The position numbers were made by a program, and so were the translations under genes. From Kaistia geumhonensis (GTDB taxonomy: Bacteria; Pseudomonadota; Alphaproteobacteria; Rhizobiales; Kaistiaceae): 64,000 bases of DNA. The stretch is from NCBI RefSeq assembly GCF_030815145.1, contig NZ_JAUSWJ010000001.1, positions 868,001-932,000 of the forward strand. Direction: 5' to 3'. The notes under the pieces were generated by a model. That model made no database searches. It worked only from the letters and a program-made list of their open reading frames with translations, and was not told where the DNA came from. Shown one piece after another: positions 27,530-35,888 of the stretch. The stretch's first letter is position 1, and each line of letters starts with the position of its first letter.

Positions 27530-27790
27530 TCAGCGGCGCGGGCCAGCCTTGCCGGCTGCAACCTTCGGCTTGACCTTGGGCGCAGCAATCAGGCCTTCGC
27601 GGATGGCCTGCTTGCGGGCGAGCTTGCGCGCACGGCGCACCGCCTCAGCCTTTTCGCGAACGCGTTTCTCGGACGGCTTCTCGTAAGCCGTGCGCATCTT
27701 CATCTCACGGAAGACGCCTTCGCGCTGCAGCTTCTTCTTGAGAACCCGAAGCGCTTGATCGACATTGTTATCCCTGACCAGAACCTGCAA
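27530..27790 (-). CDS. rpsU: 30S ribosomal protein S21
   Basis: Small-subunit protein involved in initiation of translation. The sequence [20 protein letters not shown] followed by [20 protein letters not shown] is the alphaproteobacterial bS21 signature, with a basic [18 protein letters not shown] tail. I choose the TTG at 27790: it gives the usual MQVLVRDN N-terminus (86 residues) and is preceded by GGGA at six bases. The alternative ATG at 27802 adds four residues but has its AAGG directly abutting the start codon. Coding frames further upstream are not part of the protein. Confidence 0.92.
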   Translation of the reverse strand: MQVLVRDNNVDQALRVLKKKLQREGVFREMKMRTAYEKPSEKRVREKAEAVRRARKLARKQAIREGLIAAPKVKPKVAAGKAGPRR

Positions 27791-28007
27791 GCCGTATCCC
27801 ATCCTTCGTTTGCCCACGCGCCATCCCGGCGGACCGTCCGCCGAGACCCGTGGATCGTCACCAATAGCACGCGTCGAACGCTCCTGCGAGCCGGAGTGTT
27901 CGCCTCGCGCGGAGAGTTGAACGAAACGAGCGGCCGCGGCGTTCGGCGACCGGTCGAAATCGCCCGCGAGGCATCGGCAGCCCGAGCCACTAACCGCCTG
28001 AATTTTA

Positions 28008-29006
28008 TCAGTTTTCCTGAATTGCCGAAAGCAGCCAGGTGCCGCCCGGGCGGCGAACAAACGTCCACAGCTCCGTCGTTTCGGTCGGTGCGGAGGCGTC
28101 GCCCGACACCACGGCGCCGGTTGCCCGGTCACGCATGACGTCGCGACTCTCGTAGCGCATCGCCACCGTCGCGTAGTCCGCATCGCCCTCTCGCCAGGCC
28201 TCGGCGAGGTCGCCCTGCAGAAGCTTGACGTCGATCACCTCGTTTCGGACGCCAGATGTCGCGTTCTGGCTCAACTCTTCCGACAGATAGGACATGATCT
28301 CCGGCGTGGTCAGACGGCGAAGCTCGGCATAGTCCTCGCGCGAGAACGCCGCCTGCACCTCGTCCAGCCGCTGCTGGAACATGTCGAGATCGCTGTCGAG
28401 AATGCCGACCTCGTCATGTGCGTTGCGAGCATTGGCCGGGCGGGCCGGGCGCGCATCGCCGCCGCCGAGACCGAAGCCGCCGAGACCGCCGAAGGCCGGA
28501 CGCGGCGCGTCGGGGCCGGACGCCTCACGCAGCGACGGACCCGATGCCGACGCCATGGCGGGCGCCTGCTGCCGGCGACCGGCGAAGAGACGGAAAAGCA
28601 GCATGGCGCCGAGCGCCAGCAGGGCGATCTGGAGAATCATGCCGAAGGCACCGGCGAGGCCGCCGAAGCCGTGGCCGAGCAGCAGTCCGATCAGGCCACC
28701 GATGGCGAGACCGCGCAGCATGGAGCCGCCGAAACCGCCGAGAAAGCCGCCGCGCTGCGCTGCCGCTGCCGGAGCCGCCTGCGCAGCGGCAGGGTTAGTG
28801 GCCGAAGGCTGTGTCATGGAGCGCTGCACCGGCTGCGCGGCCGTCGGCGCAGTCTGCGTCGCCGGAGGCGCCTGGAATGTGCGCGTGCCACGGCTGCCGA
28901 AGCTGCCGCCACGGCGCGCCTCGGCATGGTCGACGAAAGCGAGGCTCGTCGAAAGAAGAATCGCCAGAACGGCCAGGGAGGTCGTCAGTCGGTTCCAGAA
29001 TCGCAT
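28008..29006 (-). CDS. Tim44/TimA domain-containing membrane-associated protein
   Basis: A 332-residue protein. The N-terminal signal or anchor ([20 protein letters not shown]) is followed by a low-complexity Ala/Pro/Gln region. A glycine-rich hydrophobic stretch ([19 protein letters not shown], then two membrane segments) comes next, and the C-terminal ~130 residues match a Tim44-like domain ([20 protein letters not shown] to the end). Bacterial Tim44-domain proteins such as TimA are envelope proteins of uncertain function; mitochondrial Tim44 tethers the import motor. The ATG at 29006 places the hydrophobic signal at the start; a longer frame is unlikely. It is divergent from trhO across 163 bases. 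Confidence 0.85.
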   Translation of the reverse strand: MRFWNRLTTSLAVLAILLSTSLAFVDHAEARRGGSFGSRGTRTFQAPPATQTAPTAAQPVQRSMTQPSATNPAAAQAAPAAAAQRGGFLGGFGGSMLRGLAIGGLIGLLLGHGFGGLAGAFGMILQIALLALGAMLLFRLFAGRRQQAPAMASASGPSLREASGPDAPRPAFGGLGGFGLGGGDARPARPANARNAHDEVGILDSDLDMFQQRLDEVQAAFSREDYAELRRLTTPEIMSYLSEELSQNATSGVRNEVIDVKLLQGDLAEAWREGDADYATVAMRYESRDVMRDRATGAVVSGDASAPTETTELWTFVRRPGGTWLLSAIQEN

Positions 29007-29169
29007 GGGATCGTCCGTCGTCGATGAAAATACCGCCATGATATGGGAGTACTTGTCGGCGATTTTGAGGGGCGCGCCGCAAATGAAGCGACGGTGATCG
29101 TCCCGAGGCTTGGGCGACGGCATTCCGGCATGCTATCAGCGCCGCCGTTCCCGCATCACGGTCCCGCCG

Positions 29170-29937
29170 ATGTCCTTCACCGTCGCCGCCTTCTATCGAT
29201 TCGCCAGCCTTCCGGACTGCGCCGAGCTGCGTCCCGAACTCGCCGCCTTCTGTGCGGCGCAGGAAATCCGCGGCACGATCCTGCTGGCACCAGAAGGCAT
29301 CAACGGCACGGTTGCCGGCAGCGCCGATGCGATCGCGTCGCTCATGGCGCATTTCCGCGATGGCGAGGCCTTTTCAGGCCGGCTCGCGGGGATCGACGTC
29401 AAGCTGTCGTCGGCAGCCGAGATGCCATTCCGGCGGATGAAGGTGAAGCTGAAGCGGGAGATCGTGACGCTGGGCGTCGCCGGGCTCGACCCGGCAGCGC
29501 GGACGGGCACCTATGTCGAACCGTCCGACTGGAACGCCCTCATCACCAGTGACGACGTCCTCGTCATCGACACCCGCAACCGCTTCGAGGTCGCCATGGG
29601 CAGCTTCGCGGGCGCCGTGGATCCCGAAACGCGCAAGTTCTCGCAGTTTCCCGACTATGTTCGCCGATCGCTCGATCCCGCGCGACACAAGCGCGTTGCG
29701 ATGTTCTGCACAGGCGGCATCCGGTGCGAAAAGGCCAGCGCGTTCCTGCTCGCCGAGGGCTTCGATGAGGTCTACCACCTCAAGGGCGGCATCCTGCGCT
29801 ATCTCGAGGAGATGCCGGCGGAAGAAAGCCTCTTCCGCGGCGGCTGCTTCGTGTTCGACGAGCGCGTCGCGCTCGGCCATGGCCTCTCCGAGCTCGGCGA
29901 GGCGGCTCACTCCGAGGAGTCGGCGTCCCTGAGATAG
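29170..29937 (+). CDS. trhO: tRNA uridine(34) hydroxylase, rhodanese family
   Basis: Oxygen-dependent formation of 5-hydroxyuridine at the tRNA wobble position. The 255-residue protein has the YceA-type N-terminal domain ([31 protein letters not shown]) and a rhodanese domain with active-site Cys180 in [17 protein letters not shown]. The ATG at 29170 gives the family N-terminus. Its 3' end overlaps the convergent DUF3297 gene by 31 bases, so transcripts of the two genes are complementary at their ends. Confidence 0.93.
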   Translation: MSFTVAAFYRFASLPDCAELRPELAAFCAAQEIRGTILLAPEGINGTVAGSADAIASLMAHFRDGEAFSGRLAGIDVKLSSAAEMPFRRMKVKLKREIVTLGVAGLDPAARTGTYVEPSDWNALITSDDVLVIDTRNRFEVAMGSFAGAVDPETRKFSQFPDYVRRSLDPARHKRVAMFCTGGIRCEKASAFLLAEGFDEVYHLKGGILRYLEEMPAEESLFRGGCFVFDERVALGHGLSELGEAAHSEESASLR

Positions 29938-30158
29938 GGCTCGACAGTGCCCGTCAGCTTGATCGTCAGGGGGTTGCCGAAGCGGTCGCGCGCCTTGCCG
30001 GCCGCGACGCGGATCCAGCCCTCGCTGACGCAATATTCCTCGACATTGGTTTTCTCGACGCCCTTGAAGCGGATGCCGATGCCGCGCTCCAGCAGCTCGG
30101 CATTGTGATAGGGGCTGCGGGGGTCGCTCGACAGGCGGTCGGGAAGAGTGTCGGTCAT
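29907..30158 (-). CDS. DUF3297 family protein
   Basis: Conserved small cytosolic protein of 83 residues: [37 protein letters not shown] and [16 protein letters not shown] are the family's conserved blocks. Function is unknown in the family. AAGGAGA precedes the ATG by six bases on the minus strand. It overlaps the end of trhO by 31 bases, tail to tail. Confidence 0.85.
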   Translation of the reverse strand: MTDTLPDRLSSDPRSPYHNAELLERGIGIRFKGVEKTNVEEYCVSEGWIRVAAGKARDRFGNPLTIKLTGTVEPYLRDADSSE

Positions 30159-30336
30159 GGGCGTCTCCTTGGCCGGGCGCGAGCCACGGCGATGGGCGCT
30201 TCAATAGAGCGCCGCGCCCGCGCTGCCAATGCCCGGCGCGTCGCTCTGCCGCGACGAACATTGTGTCTACCGCCAGCGATCTATCCTAAGCCGGCCGTAT
30301 CGCGCAGCGTCATCGAGAGAACAGGGAATTGCGGAT

Positions 30337-30921
30337 ATGAGCGGAACTTTGAAGCTTCACGTCGTCACCGTCAGCACGCGGCCCGGCCGCGTGGGGCCCA
30401 AGGTGGCGGACTGGTTCACCGGCTTTGCCGCCGCGCATGGCGCATTCGAGCCGGTTCCGGTCGACCTCGCGGACTTCAACCTGCCGGTCTTCGACGAGCC
30501 GCACCATCCGCGGCTGCGGAAATACGAGCATGACCATACCAAGGCGTGGAGCGCCTCGGTGGACGCCGCGGACGCCTTCGCCTTCGTGACGCCGGAATAC
30601 AACTATTTCGCCCCGCCCTCGCTGGTGAACGCGCTGACCTTTCTCGCCGCCGAATGGGCCTACAAGCCGGTCGGCCTCGTCAGCTATGGCGGCCTCTCCG
30701 CCGGTCTTCGCGCCGCGCAGTCCGAGAAGCTGGTCATGACCACGCTGAAGATGATGCCGTTGCCGGAAGGCGTCGCGATCCCCATGGTCGGCACGCTGAT
30801 CGACAAGGAGGGTGTCTTCCGCCCCAACGATCTCATCGAGGCCAGCGCCAGATCGATGCTCGACGAGCTTCATCGCTGGGCCGGCGCGCTGAAGCCGCTG
30901 CGCGCCCCCGTCAGCGGCTGA
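30337..30921 (+). CDS. NADPH-dependent FMN reductase family protein
   Basis: A flavodoxin-fold oxidoreductase of 194 residues. The FMN phosphate loop is VSTRPGRVGPKVADW near the N-terminus; FVTPEYNYFAPPSLVNAL and SYGGLSAGLRAAQSEK are the flavin-contacting loops of this family (ArsH/SsuE/azoreductase-like). It probably reduces FMN, quinones or azo compounds with NADPH. It is divergent from DUF3297 across 178 bases, and its last 11 bases overlap the convergent dgkA. Confidence 0.88.
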   Translation: MSGTLKLHVVTVSTRPGRVGPKVADWFTGFAAAHGAFEPVPVDLADFNLPVFDEPHHPRLRKYEHDHTKAWSASVDAADAFAFVTPEYNYFAPPSLVNALTFLAAEWAYKPVGLVSYGGLSAGLRAAQSEKLVMTTLKMMPLPEGVAIPMVGTLIDKEGVFRPNDLIEASARSMLDELHRWAGALKPLRAPVSG

Positions 30922-31276
30922 CGAAGCTCACCGCCGTCAGTCCCGCGAGATAGAGCCCGGCCGCCGCAAGCATGAAGAAGACGGCGGCCGAGCCGAGATC
31001 CTTGGCGCGGCGGGCGAATTCCGATCGGTGCGGGGAAATCTCGTCGACGATCGTCTCGATCGCCGTGTTGAGCGCCTCGACAGCGAGAACCGCCGCCGCC
31101 AGCAGGACGAAGATACCGATTTCCGCGGGCGAGCGGCGCAGCACGATCAGCCAGGCGAGGCCGACGATCGCGGCGGCGAGTTCCATCCGCGCGGCCACTT
31201 CGCTGCGGAAGAGATGCACGACGCCCGAGGCCGACCACTGCCAGGCGGCCCCGAAATGATCGATCCAGGTGCGCAT
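30911..31276 (-). CDS. dgkA: Diacylglycerol kinase
   Basis: Small integral-membrane enzyme (121 residues) that phosphorylates diacylglycerol, recycling it into phospholipid synthesis; undecaprenol is an alternative substrate in some bacteria. Three hydrophobic helices are visible, with the signature EALNTAIETIVDEISPHRSE between the second and third and the catalytic glutamate in that block. An amphipathic N-terminal helix contains SEVAARMELA. It is divergent from pgsA, also a phospholipid gene, across 201 bases. Confidence 0.93.
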   Translation of the reverse strand: MRTWIDHFGAAWQWSASGVVHLFRSEVAARMELAAAIVGLAWLIVLRRSPAEIGIFVLLAAAVLAVEALNTAIETIVDEISPHRSEFARRAKDLGSAAVFFMLAAAGLYLAGLTAVSFVSR

Positions 31277-31477
31277 CTTGTCCCAGACTCCGAAGACGGC
31301 TGAAAAAAGCGGACTGTCCGCTTAGCGGGCTTTCATGTGATTTGGATGTCGGTCGTCGCCGTCCGTCTTCCAGACCTCCGGGAAGAATCGTTTCGATCCA
31401 AGGAGCGTTCCCTTGCGCGGCCGCGCTTGTGACCTTCTCCCCGCAATGCGATATGAAGCGGGGTGAGGGACGAAGAC

Positions 31478-32092
31478 ATGAGCAAGAGTCGCAGCATGGG
31501 CGCGAGACCACCGCAGCGGGCGCTTCTCCTGTCCCTGCCAAATATCCTCACTTATGGCCGGATCGTCGCCGTGCCGCTGGTCGTCTTCTGCGTGGTTGGC
31601 GGGCGTGACGCCTGGCGCTGGATCGCGCTGGCGCTCTTCATCGCCGCGAGCATCACCGACTATCTCGACGGCTACCTCGCCCGCATGTGGCAGCAGCAGT
31701 CGTCCATCGGCCGCATGCTCGACCCGATCGCCGACAAGGTTCTCGTCGCGGCCTGCCTTCTGGCGCTCGTCTTCGAGCGCACGATCGGCGGCGTCTCGAT
31801 CTGGGCGGCGGTGATCATCCTGTCGCGCGAGATCCTCGTCTCGGGCCTCAGGGAATATCTCGCCGAACTCCGCGTCAGCGTCCCGGTGACGCGCCTCGCC
31901 AAATGGAAGACGGCAACCCAGATGGTCGCCATCGCCTTCCTTCTCGCCGGGCCGGCCGGCGATCTCTATTTCCCCTATACGACGACGGTCGGCCTCGTGC
32001 TGCTCTGGCTCGCGGCGCTCGTGACGCTCTATACGGGCTACGACTATTTCCGCGCGGGGCTTGGCCATCTGCTGGAAGACGACGAGCGATGA
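31478..32092 (+). CDS. pgsA: CDP-diacylglycerol-glycerol-3-phosphate 3-phosphatidyltransferase
   Basis: Membrane enzyme that makes phosphatidylglycerol phosphate, the committed step to PG and cardiolipin. The 204-residue protein carries the full CDP-alcohol phosphotransferase motif: Asp61, DGYLAR (64-69), Gly78, Asp82 and Asp86. LPNILTYGRIVAVPL at the N-terminus is typical of PgsA. The ATG at 31478 is preferred; a GTG five codons upstream is possible. Its stop overlaps the start of moaD by four bases (ATGA). Confidence 0.95.
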   Translation: MSKSRSMGARPPQRALLLSLPNILTYGRIVAVPLVVFCVVGGRDAWRWIALALFIAASITDYLDGYLARMWQQQSSIGRMLDPIADKVLVAACLLALVFERTIGGVSIWAAVIILSREILVSGLREYLAELRVSVPVTRLAKWKTATQMVAIAFLLAGPAGDLYFPYTTTVGLVLLWLAALVTLYTGYDYFRAGLGHLLEDDER

Positions 32093-32340
32093 AGCTGCTC
32101 TATTTCGCCTGGGTGCGGGAGCGCATCGGGCTTGCGGACGAGACGATCGAACGCCCCGCCGGCGTCCATACCGTGTCCGACCTCATCGGATGGCTGCGCG
32201 CGCGCGGCGAAGGCTATGAGCTGGCGCTCGCCGAGCCCGGGGCGATCCGGGTCGCCCTCGACCGCGAGCATTCCGACCATGACGCGTCACTCGACGGTGT
32301 GCGCGAGGTCGCGCTGTTTCCCCCCATGACGGGCGGCTGA
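32089..32340 (+). CDS. moaD: Molybdopterin synthase sulfur-carrier subunit
   Basis: Ubiquitin-fold sulfur carrier of 83 residues ending in the required Gly-Gly (MTGG), which is thiocarboxylated and inserted by MoaE into precursor Z. The N-terminus MKLLYFAWVRERIGL and the VALFPPMTGG tail are typical. It overlaps pgsA (ATGA) and is followed after one base by moaE, so it forms part of a coupled operon. The cofactor is needed by enzymes such as the molybdopterin oxidoreductase encoded at 8995-11085. Confidence 0.95.
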   Translation: MKLLYFAWVRERIGLADETIERPAGVHTVSDLIGWLRARGEGYELALAEPGAIRVALDREHSDHDASLDGVREVALFPPMTGG

Positions 32341-32341
32341 A

Positions 32342-32809
32342 GTGGCCGAAATCCGCACCGGAGTCTCCGGCGAGCCGCTCGACACGGCCGACCTGCTGGC
32401 GGCGTTTCACCAGGGTCGCACCGATATCGGCGCCGTCGTCACCTTCACCGGCATCTGCCGCGACGAGGATGGCCGCCTCGACGCGTTGGAACTCGAGCAT
32501 TATCCGGGAATGGCCGAGGCCGAGCTCGCGCGCATCGCATGTCTCGCCGCCGATCGCTGGCCGGTGACCGATCTCACGGTGCTCCACCGTCACGGACGCG
32601 TCACGCCGGGCGAGCCGATCGTACTCGTCATCGCCGCTTCGACGCATCGACACGCCGCCTTCGAGGCCGCGGCGTTTGTCATGGATTTCCTGAAGACGCA
32701 CGCGCCCTTCTGGAAGAAGGAGCATGCACGCGACGGCACGGCGACGGGCTGGGTCGCGGCGCGCGACACCGACGACGAGGCCGAGGCGCGCTGGGGCGAA
32801 TCCCGTTGA
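32342..32809 (+). CDS. moaE: Molybdopterin synthase catalytic subunit
   Basis: Large subunit of molybdopterin synthase, 155 residues. ALELEHYPGMAEAELARI, HRHGRVTPGEPIV and the C-terminal DFLKTHAPFWKKEH, which holds the active-site lysines, are characteristic. It starts at GTG, one base after the moaD stop. Its own stop overlaps a TTG start of the HD-domain gene (TTGA). Confidence 0.95.
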   Translation: MAEIRTGVSGEPLDTADLLAAFHQGRTDIGAVVTFTGICRDEDGRLDALELEHYPGMAEAELARIACLAADRWPVTDLTVLHRHGRVTPGEPIVLVIAASTHRHAAFEAAAFVMDFLKTHAPFWKKEHARDGTATGWVAARDTDDEAEARWGESR

Positions 32810-33468
32810 GCGCGCTCGGCCCGGACGAGCTGGCCGAGAGATTCGGCGAGCATGCGGCTCTGGCCGCTGAACTCCTGCCCGAAGCGGTTCCGGCCGGCGA
32901 CGGTGCCCATGACCTCGCCCATCTTCTCCGCGTCTTCAAGGCGGCCGAGGCGATCCGCGCGGAGGAAGGCGGGGACGGCCGCATCCTCGCCGCCGCCGTG
33001 CTGTTGCATGACTGCGTCGCGGTGGAGAAGAACGCGCCCGAGCGGCCCATGGCATCGCGTCTTGCCGCGAAACGGGCGTCGGAAATCCTCCGCCGCCTCG
33101 GCTGGGACGACGCCGCAATCGCCGCCGTGGCACATGCGGTCGCGGCACACAGCTTCTCGGCCGGCATTCCTCCCGAGACGCTGGAGGCGAAGATCCTGCA
33201 GGACGCCGACCGGCTCGACGCCATCGGCATGATCGGCATCGCCCGCTGCTTCTACATCGCCGGCCGGCTCGGCAGCGCGCTCTACGAGCCCGTCGATCCG
33301 GAGGCTCGGGCAAGACCGCTCGACGATGCCGCCTATGCGCTCGACCATTTCCCGGCCAAGCTGCTGAAGCTCGCTTCAGAGTTCAACACCTGCGCGGGCC
33401 GTCGCATGGCGGCCGAGCGCCACCAGCGGCTGGAGGCATTCCTCGCCGGCCTTGCCGACGAGATCTGA
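32806..33468 (+). CDS. HD domain-containing phosphohydrolase
   Basis: A 220-residue protein of the HD superfamily (YedJ-like). The metal-binding pattern is His39, the His68-Asp69 doublet in AVLLHDC, and a late Asp in QDADRLDAIG. The substrate is unknown; relatives act on nucleotides or phosphate esters. The only start that uses the whole conserved domain is TTG at 32806, overlapping the moaE stop as TTGA, so translation probably depends on reinitiation. The link with molybdopterin synthase is by position only. Confidence 0.83.
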   Translation: MSALGPDELAERFGEHAALAAELLPEAVPAGDGAHDLAHLLRVFKAAEAIRAEEGGDGRILAAAVLLHDCVAVEKNAPERPMASRLAAKRASEILRRLGWDDAAIAAVAHAVAAHSFSAGIPPETLEAKILQDADRLDAIGMIGIARCFYIAGRLGSALYEPVDPEARARPLDDAAYALDHFPAKLLKLASEFNTCAGRRMAAERHQRLEAFLAGLADEI

Positions 33469-33517
33469 CCGCCCTCGACCGGAGGGCAGGCTTCGATACC
33501 AACACGAGGATCGGTCG

Positions 33518-34138
33518 ATGCTGAGGATCTGGGGTCGCGAGAATTCCAGCAATGTGAAAAAGGTGCTCTGGTGCGCCGAAGAACTCGAACTGGCGTATGA
33601 GCGCATTCCGGCCGGCGGCAGGCATGGCGTCGTCGACGACCCCGCCTATCGCGCGCTGAACCCGAACGGCCTTGTTCCGACGATCGAGGATGACGGGCTG
33701 GTTCTCTGGGAATCCAACGCCATCGTGCGTTATCTCGCCGCCCGCTATGGCGACGGCGTGCTGTGGCAGTCCGATCCGGTCCGCCGCGCCGGTGCGGACC
33801 GCTGGATGGATTTCTCGAACTCCTCCCTCGCGGCTCCCTATCGCGACCTGATGGTCAACCTGGTGCGCTCGCCGCCGGAGAAGCGCGACATGCGCGTCGT
33901 CGAGGCCGCCGTCGCGCGGCTCGGCCAGATGCTCGGCCATGTCGACGCCGCCCTTGCCGATCAGCCCTATCTCTCGGGCGAGGCGCTCGGCATCGGCGAC
34001 ATCCCGGCCGGGACGCTCGTGCAGGCCTGGTTCGCGCTGCCGATCGAGCGGCCGGAGCTGTCGCGTCTCGCCGGATGGTTCGCGCGGCTCTCCGAGCGGC
34101 CGGCCTATCGCAAGGCGGTGCTGATCCCCCTCACCTGA
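33518..34138 (+). CDS. Glutathione S-transferase family protein
   Basis: A 206-residue GST. The thioredoxin-like domain has MLRIWGRENSSNVKKVLW, with serine residues (10 and 11) at the usual catalytic place, NPNGLVPTIEDDG with the cis-proline, and WESNAIVRYLAARYG, the glutathione-binding ESNAI segment. The C-terminal domain includes LSGEALGIGDIPAGT, the N-capping box region. Substrate unknown. An ATG follows AGGATC about five bases upstream. It is convergent with ndk. Confidence 0.9.
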   Translation: MLRIWGRENSSNVKKVLWCAEELELAYERIPAGGRHGVVDDPAYRALNPNGLVPTIEDDGLVLWESNAIVRYLAARYGDGVLWQSDPVRRAGADRWMDFSNSSLAAPYRDLMVNLVRSPPEKRDMRVVEAAVARLGQMLGHVDAALADQPYLSGEALGIGDIPAGTLVQAWFALPIERPELSRLAGWFARLSERPAYRKAVLIPLT

Positions 34139-34159
34139 CGCGAGCAAGTAAGCGAGCAA

Positions 34160-34186
34160 GAAAAAAGGCCGGGACATGCCCGGCCT
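34160..34186 (-). terminator. Intrinsic terminator of ndk
   Basis: Read on the minus strand, an 8-bp perfect stem (AGGCCGGG / CCCGGCCT, 34166-34186) with a 5-base loop is followed by six T residues (34161-34166). It starts 25 bases after the ndk stop. Confidence 0.85.
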
Positions 34187-34210
34187 CTATCGCTTTCGAT
34201 CGGCCGGATG

Positions 34211-34633
34211 TCAGCCGACGATCTCGACGCCCGAGAACCAGTAGGCGATCTCCTGCGCCGCCGTCTCCGGCGCGTCCGAGCCATGAACCGAGTTTTCGCC
34301 GATCGAGACGGCGAATTCCTTGCGGATCGTGCCCTCGGCGGCATTGGCCGGGTTCGTCGCGCCCATGATCTCGCGGTTCTTGAGGATGGCGTTCTCGCCT
34401 TCCAGAACCTGAACGACGGTCGGGCCGGCGGTCATCGTTGCAACGAGCTCGCCGAAGAACGGCCGCTCCTTGTGAACCGCGTAGAAGCCCTCGGCCTGCG
34501 CCTTCGACATCCACACGCGCTTCGAAGCGACGACGCGCAGGCCGGCTTCCTCGAGCTTCGCGGTGATCTTGCCGGTCAGGTTGCGCTTGGTGGCATCGGG
34601 CTTGATCATCGAAAAGGTGCGTTCGATCGCCAT
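34211..34633 (-). CDS. ndk: Nucleoside diphosphate kinase
   Basis: Transfers the gamma phosphate of ATP to nucleoside diphosphates through a phosphohistidine. The 140-residue protein begins [18 protein letters not shown] and has the active-site block [12 protein letters not shown] with catalytic His117. [15 protein letters not shown] is the nucleotide-binding region. The ATG at 34633 gives the standard length; a longer frame upstream is not supported. A strong terminator follows at 34160-34186. Confidence 0.97.
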   Translation of the reverse strand: MAIERTFSMIKPDATKRNLTGKITAKLEEAGLRVVASKRVWMSKAQAEGFYAVHKERPFFGELVATMTAGPTVVQVLEGENAILKNREIMGATNPANAAEGTIRKEFAVSIGENSVHGSDAPETAAQEIAYWFSGVEIVG

Positions 34634-34826
34634 GTCCGTCTCGTTCCTCGCTTGGGGGAAAATTCGCGCGCTGTATAGCCGTGCCACCGCATGGCGGCAA
34701 GGGCGACGGGACCCTCGAGGCCGGGGCGCGATTGCCGGCGCGCCGCGCCCTGCCCTAAGCTTCGTCCAAGAAGCGCCTCGATGCGCCAGCCGCGTCCATC
34801 ATCGGGGATCGAGCGGAGGACCCACC

Positions 34827-35354
34827 ATGAAGCAGCATCTCGTGATGATGGCCCACTACAATCGCTGGGCCAATGAACGCGTCTATCGGGCCGCGGCCAC
34901 GCTGTCGGATGCGGACTGGCGCGCCGATCAGGGCGCCTTCTTCGGGTCGCTCGCGGGCACGCTCAACCATCTTCTCGTCACCGACCGCATCTGGATGCGC
35001 CGTTTCACGGGCGATGGCCCGGTGCACAGACGGCTCGACGACATCGTGACGGAGGACCGCGCTACGCTGACAGAGCTGCGCGAAGTCGAGGACGCGCGGA
35101 TCATCGACTTTGTCGAAGGACTGGAGGCGGACCGGGTCGATGCTCCCGTCACCTACGGCCCGCTGACGTCGCCCGGCTCGTTCACCCAGCCGCTCGCCGC
35201 GCTCCTGATCCACCTCTTCAATCACGAGACGCATCACCGCGGCCAGGCGACGGTGCTCCTGACGCGCATGGCCGGCCGCAATGTCTGCGATCCGCTCGAT
35301 CTCGTCGCCTTCCAGCGCATCAGCGGCCTTGGCATGGTCGCGGGAGCCGCCTGA
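34827..35354 (+). CDS. DinB family protein
   Basis: A 175-residue four-helix protein of the DinB/YfiT-like superfamily. The metal-binding histidines are at His48 (TLNHLLVTDRIW) and in FNHETHHRGQ (His133, His136, His137). Members are metal-dependent thiol-dependent transferases or hydrolases, often of unknown substrate; DinB itself is damage-inducible in Bacillus, but no LexA site is visible here. GAGGA lies eight bases before the ATG. Confidence 0.88.
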   Translation: MKQHLVMMAHYNRWANERVYRAAATLSDADWRADQGAFFGSLAGTLNHLLVTDRIWMRRFTGDGPVHRRLDDIVTEDRATLTELREVEDARIIDFVEGLEADRVDAPVTYGPLTSPGSFTQPLAALLIHLFNHETHHRGQATVLLTRMAGRNVCDPLDLVAFQRISGLGMVAGAA

Positions 35355-35448
35355 TCGCGCACGACTCGCGGCTGTGTGATCGCGATTGATGAAACCGCGA
35401 AAGGAAAGGCGCATTCATCCTGCACAGTTTCTTAAGGAGATGCGCAGT

Positions 35449-35766
35449 ATGAAACGCTCTTTGGCCAATGCCGTTCTCCCGATGGTCACGCTGATGGCCT
35501 TCGAGGTCGCCGCGCTTTCGCTCGCCGCGCAGGCCTGGTTCTATTTCACCGCCGGCACGACCGTCATCGTGACGCTCGGCGGCGTGCTCGAAGCTTCGGG
35601 CATTCCGGCTCCGCCCGCGGAATGGATGGACGGCAGCGTCTACGACATGGTCTGGAATGAACCGCTCGCGCTGATCGCGATCGTCATCGGCCTCCTCGGC
35701 GCGACCTATGCCGGCATCGCCCGCTACGAGAGGGCCGAACGCGAAGGCAACTACGTCTATCCGTAA
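35449..35766 (+). CDS. Small hypothetical membrane protein
   Basis: A 105-residue protein with a long hydrophobic N-terminal region (about residues 8-45, one or two membrane helices) and a second hydrophobic segment (about 66-87, LALIAIVIGLLGATYAGIA), ending in a charged RYERAEREGNYVYP tail. No known family is recognised. The ATG at 35449 was chosen because AAGGAG lies 9 bases upstream, an unusually good site for this window. An ATG at 35440 or 35386 would add 3 or 21 residues. It is an orphan gene between DinB and DUF4344. Confidence 0.72.
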   Translation: MKRSLANAVLPMVTLMAFEVAALSLAAQAWFYFTAGTTVIVTLGGVLEASGIPAPPAEWMDGSVYDMVWNEPLALIAIVIGLLGATYAGIARYERAEREGNYVYP

Positions 35767-35857
35767 GCGCTCATCCGCTGCCTGCGACGATCGCGCATAG
35801 GGCGATCTTCACTCTCCTCCCGAGCTTCGCTTGCTAACGAGCGCCCCAGCAGCCAAC

Positions 35858-35883
35858 ACTCGTCATCGACAAAACAGACGAGT
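35858..35883. repeat. Inverted repeat upstream of the DUF4344 gene
   Basis: ACTCGTC (35858-35864) and GACGAGT (35877-35883) form a perfect 7-bp inverted repeat with a 12-base spacer, ending five bases before the ATG at 35889. It could be a repressor site or an mRNA hairpin covering the start region. Confidence 0.5.
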
Positions 35884-35888
35884 CACTG

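Noticed and set aside
34139-34160. Direct repeat GCGAGCAAGTAA/GCGAGCAAGAAA after the GST gene
   Set aside because: Only two short copies next to a terminator; probably slippage with no evident role.
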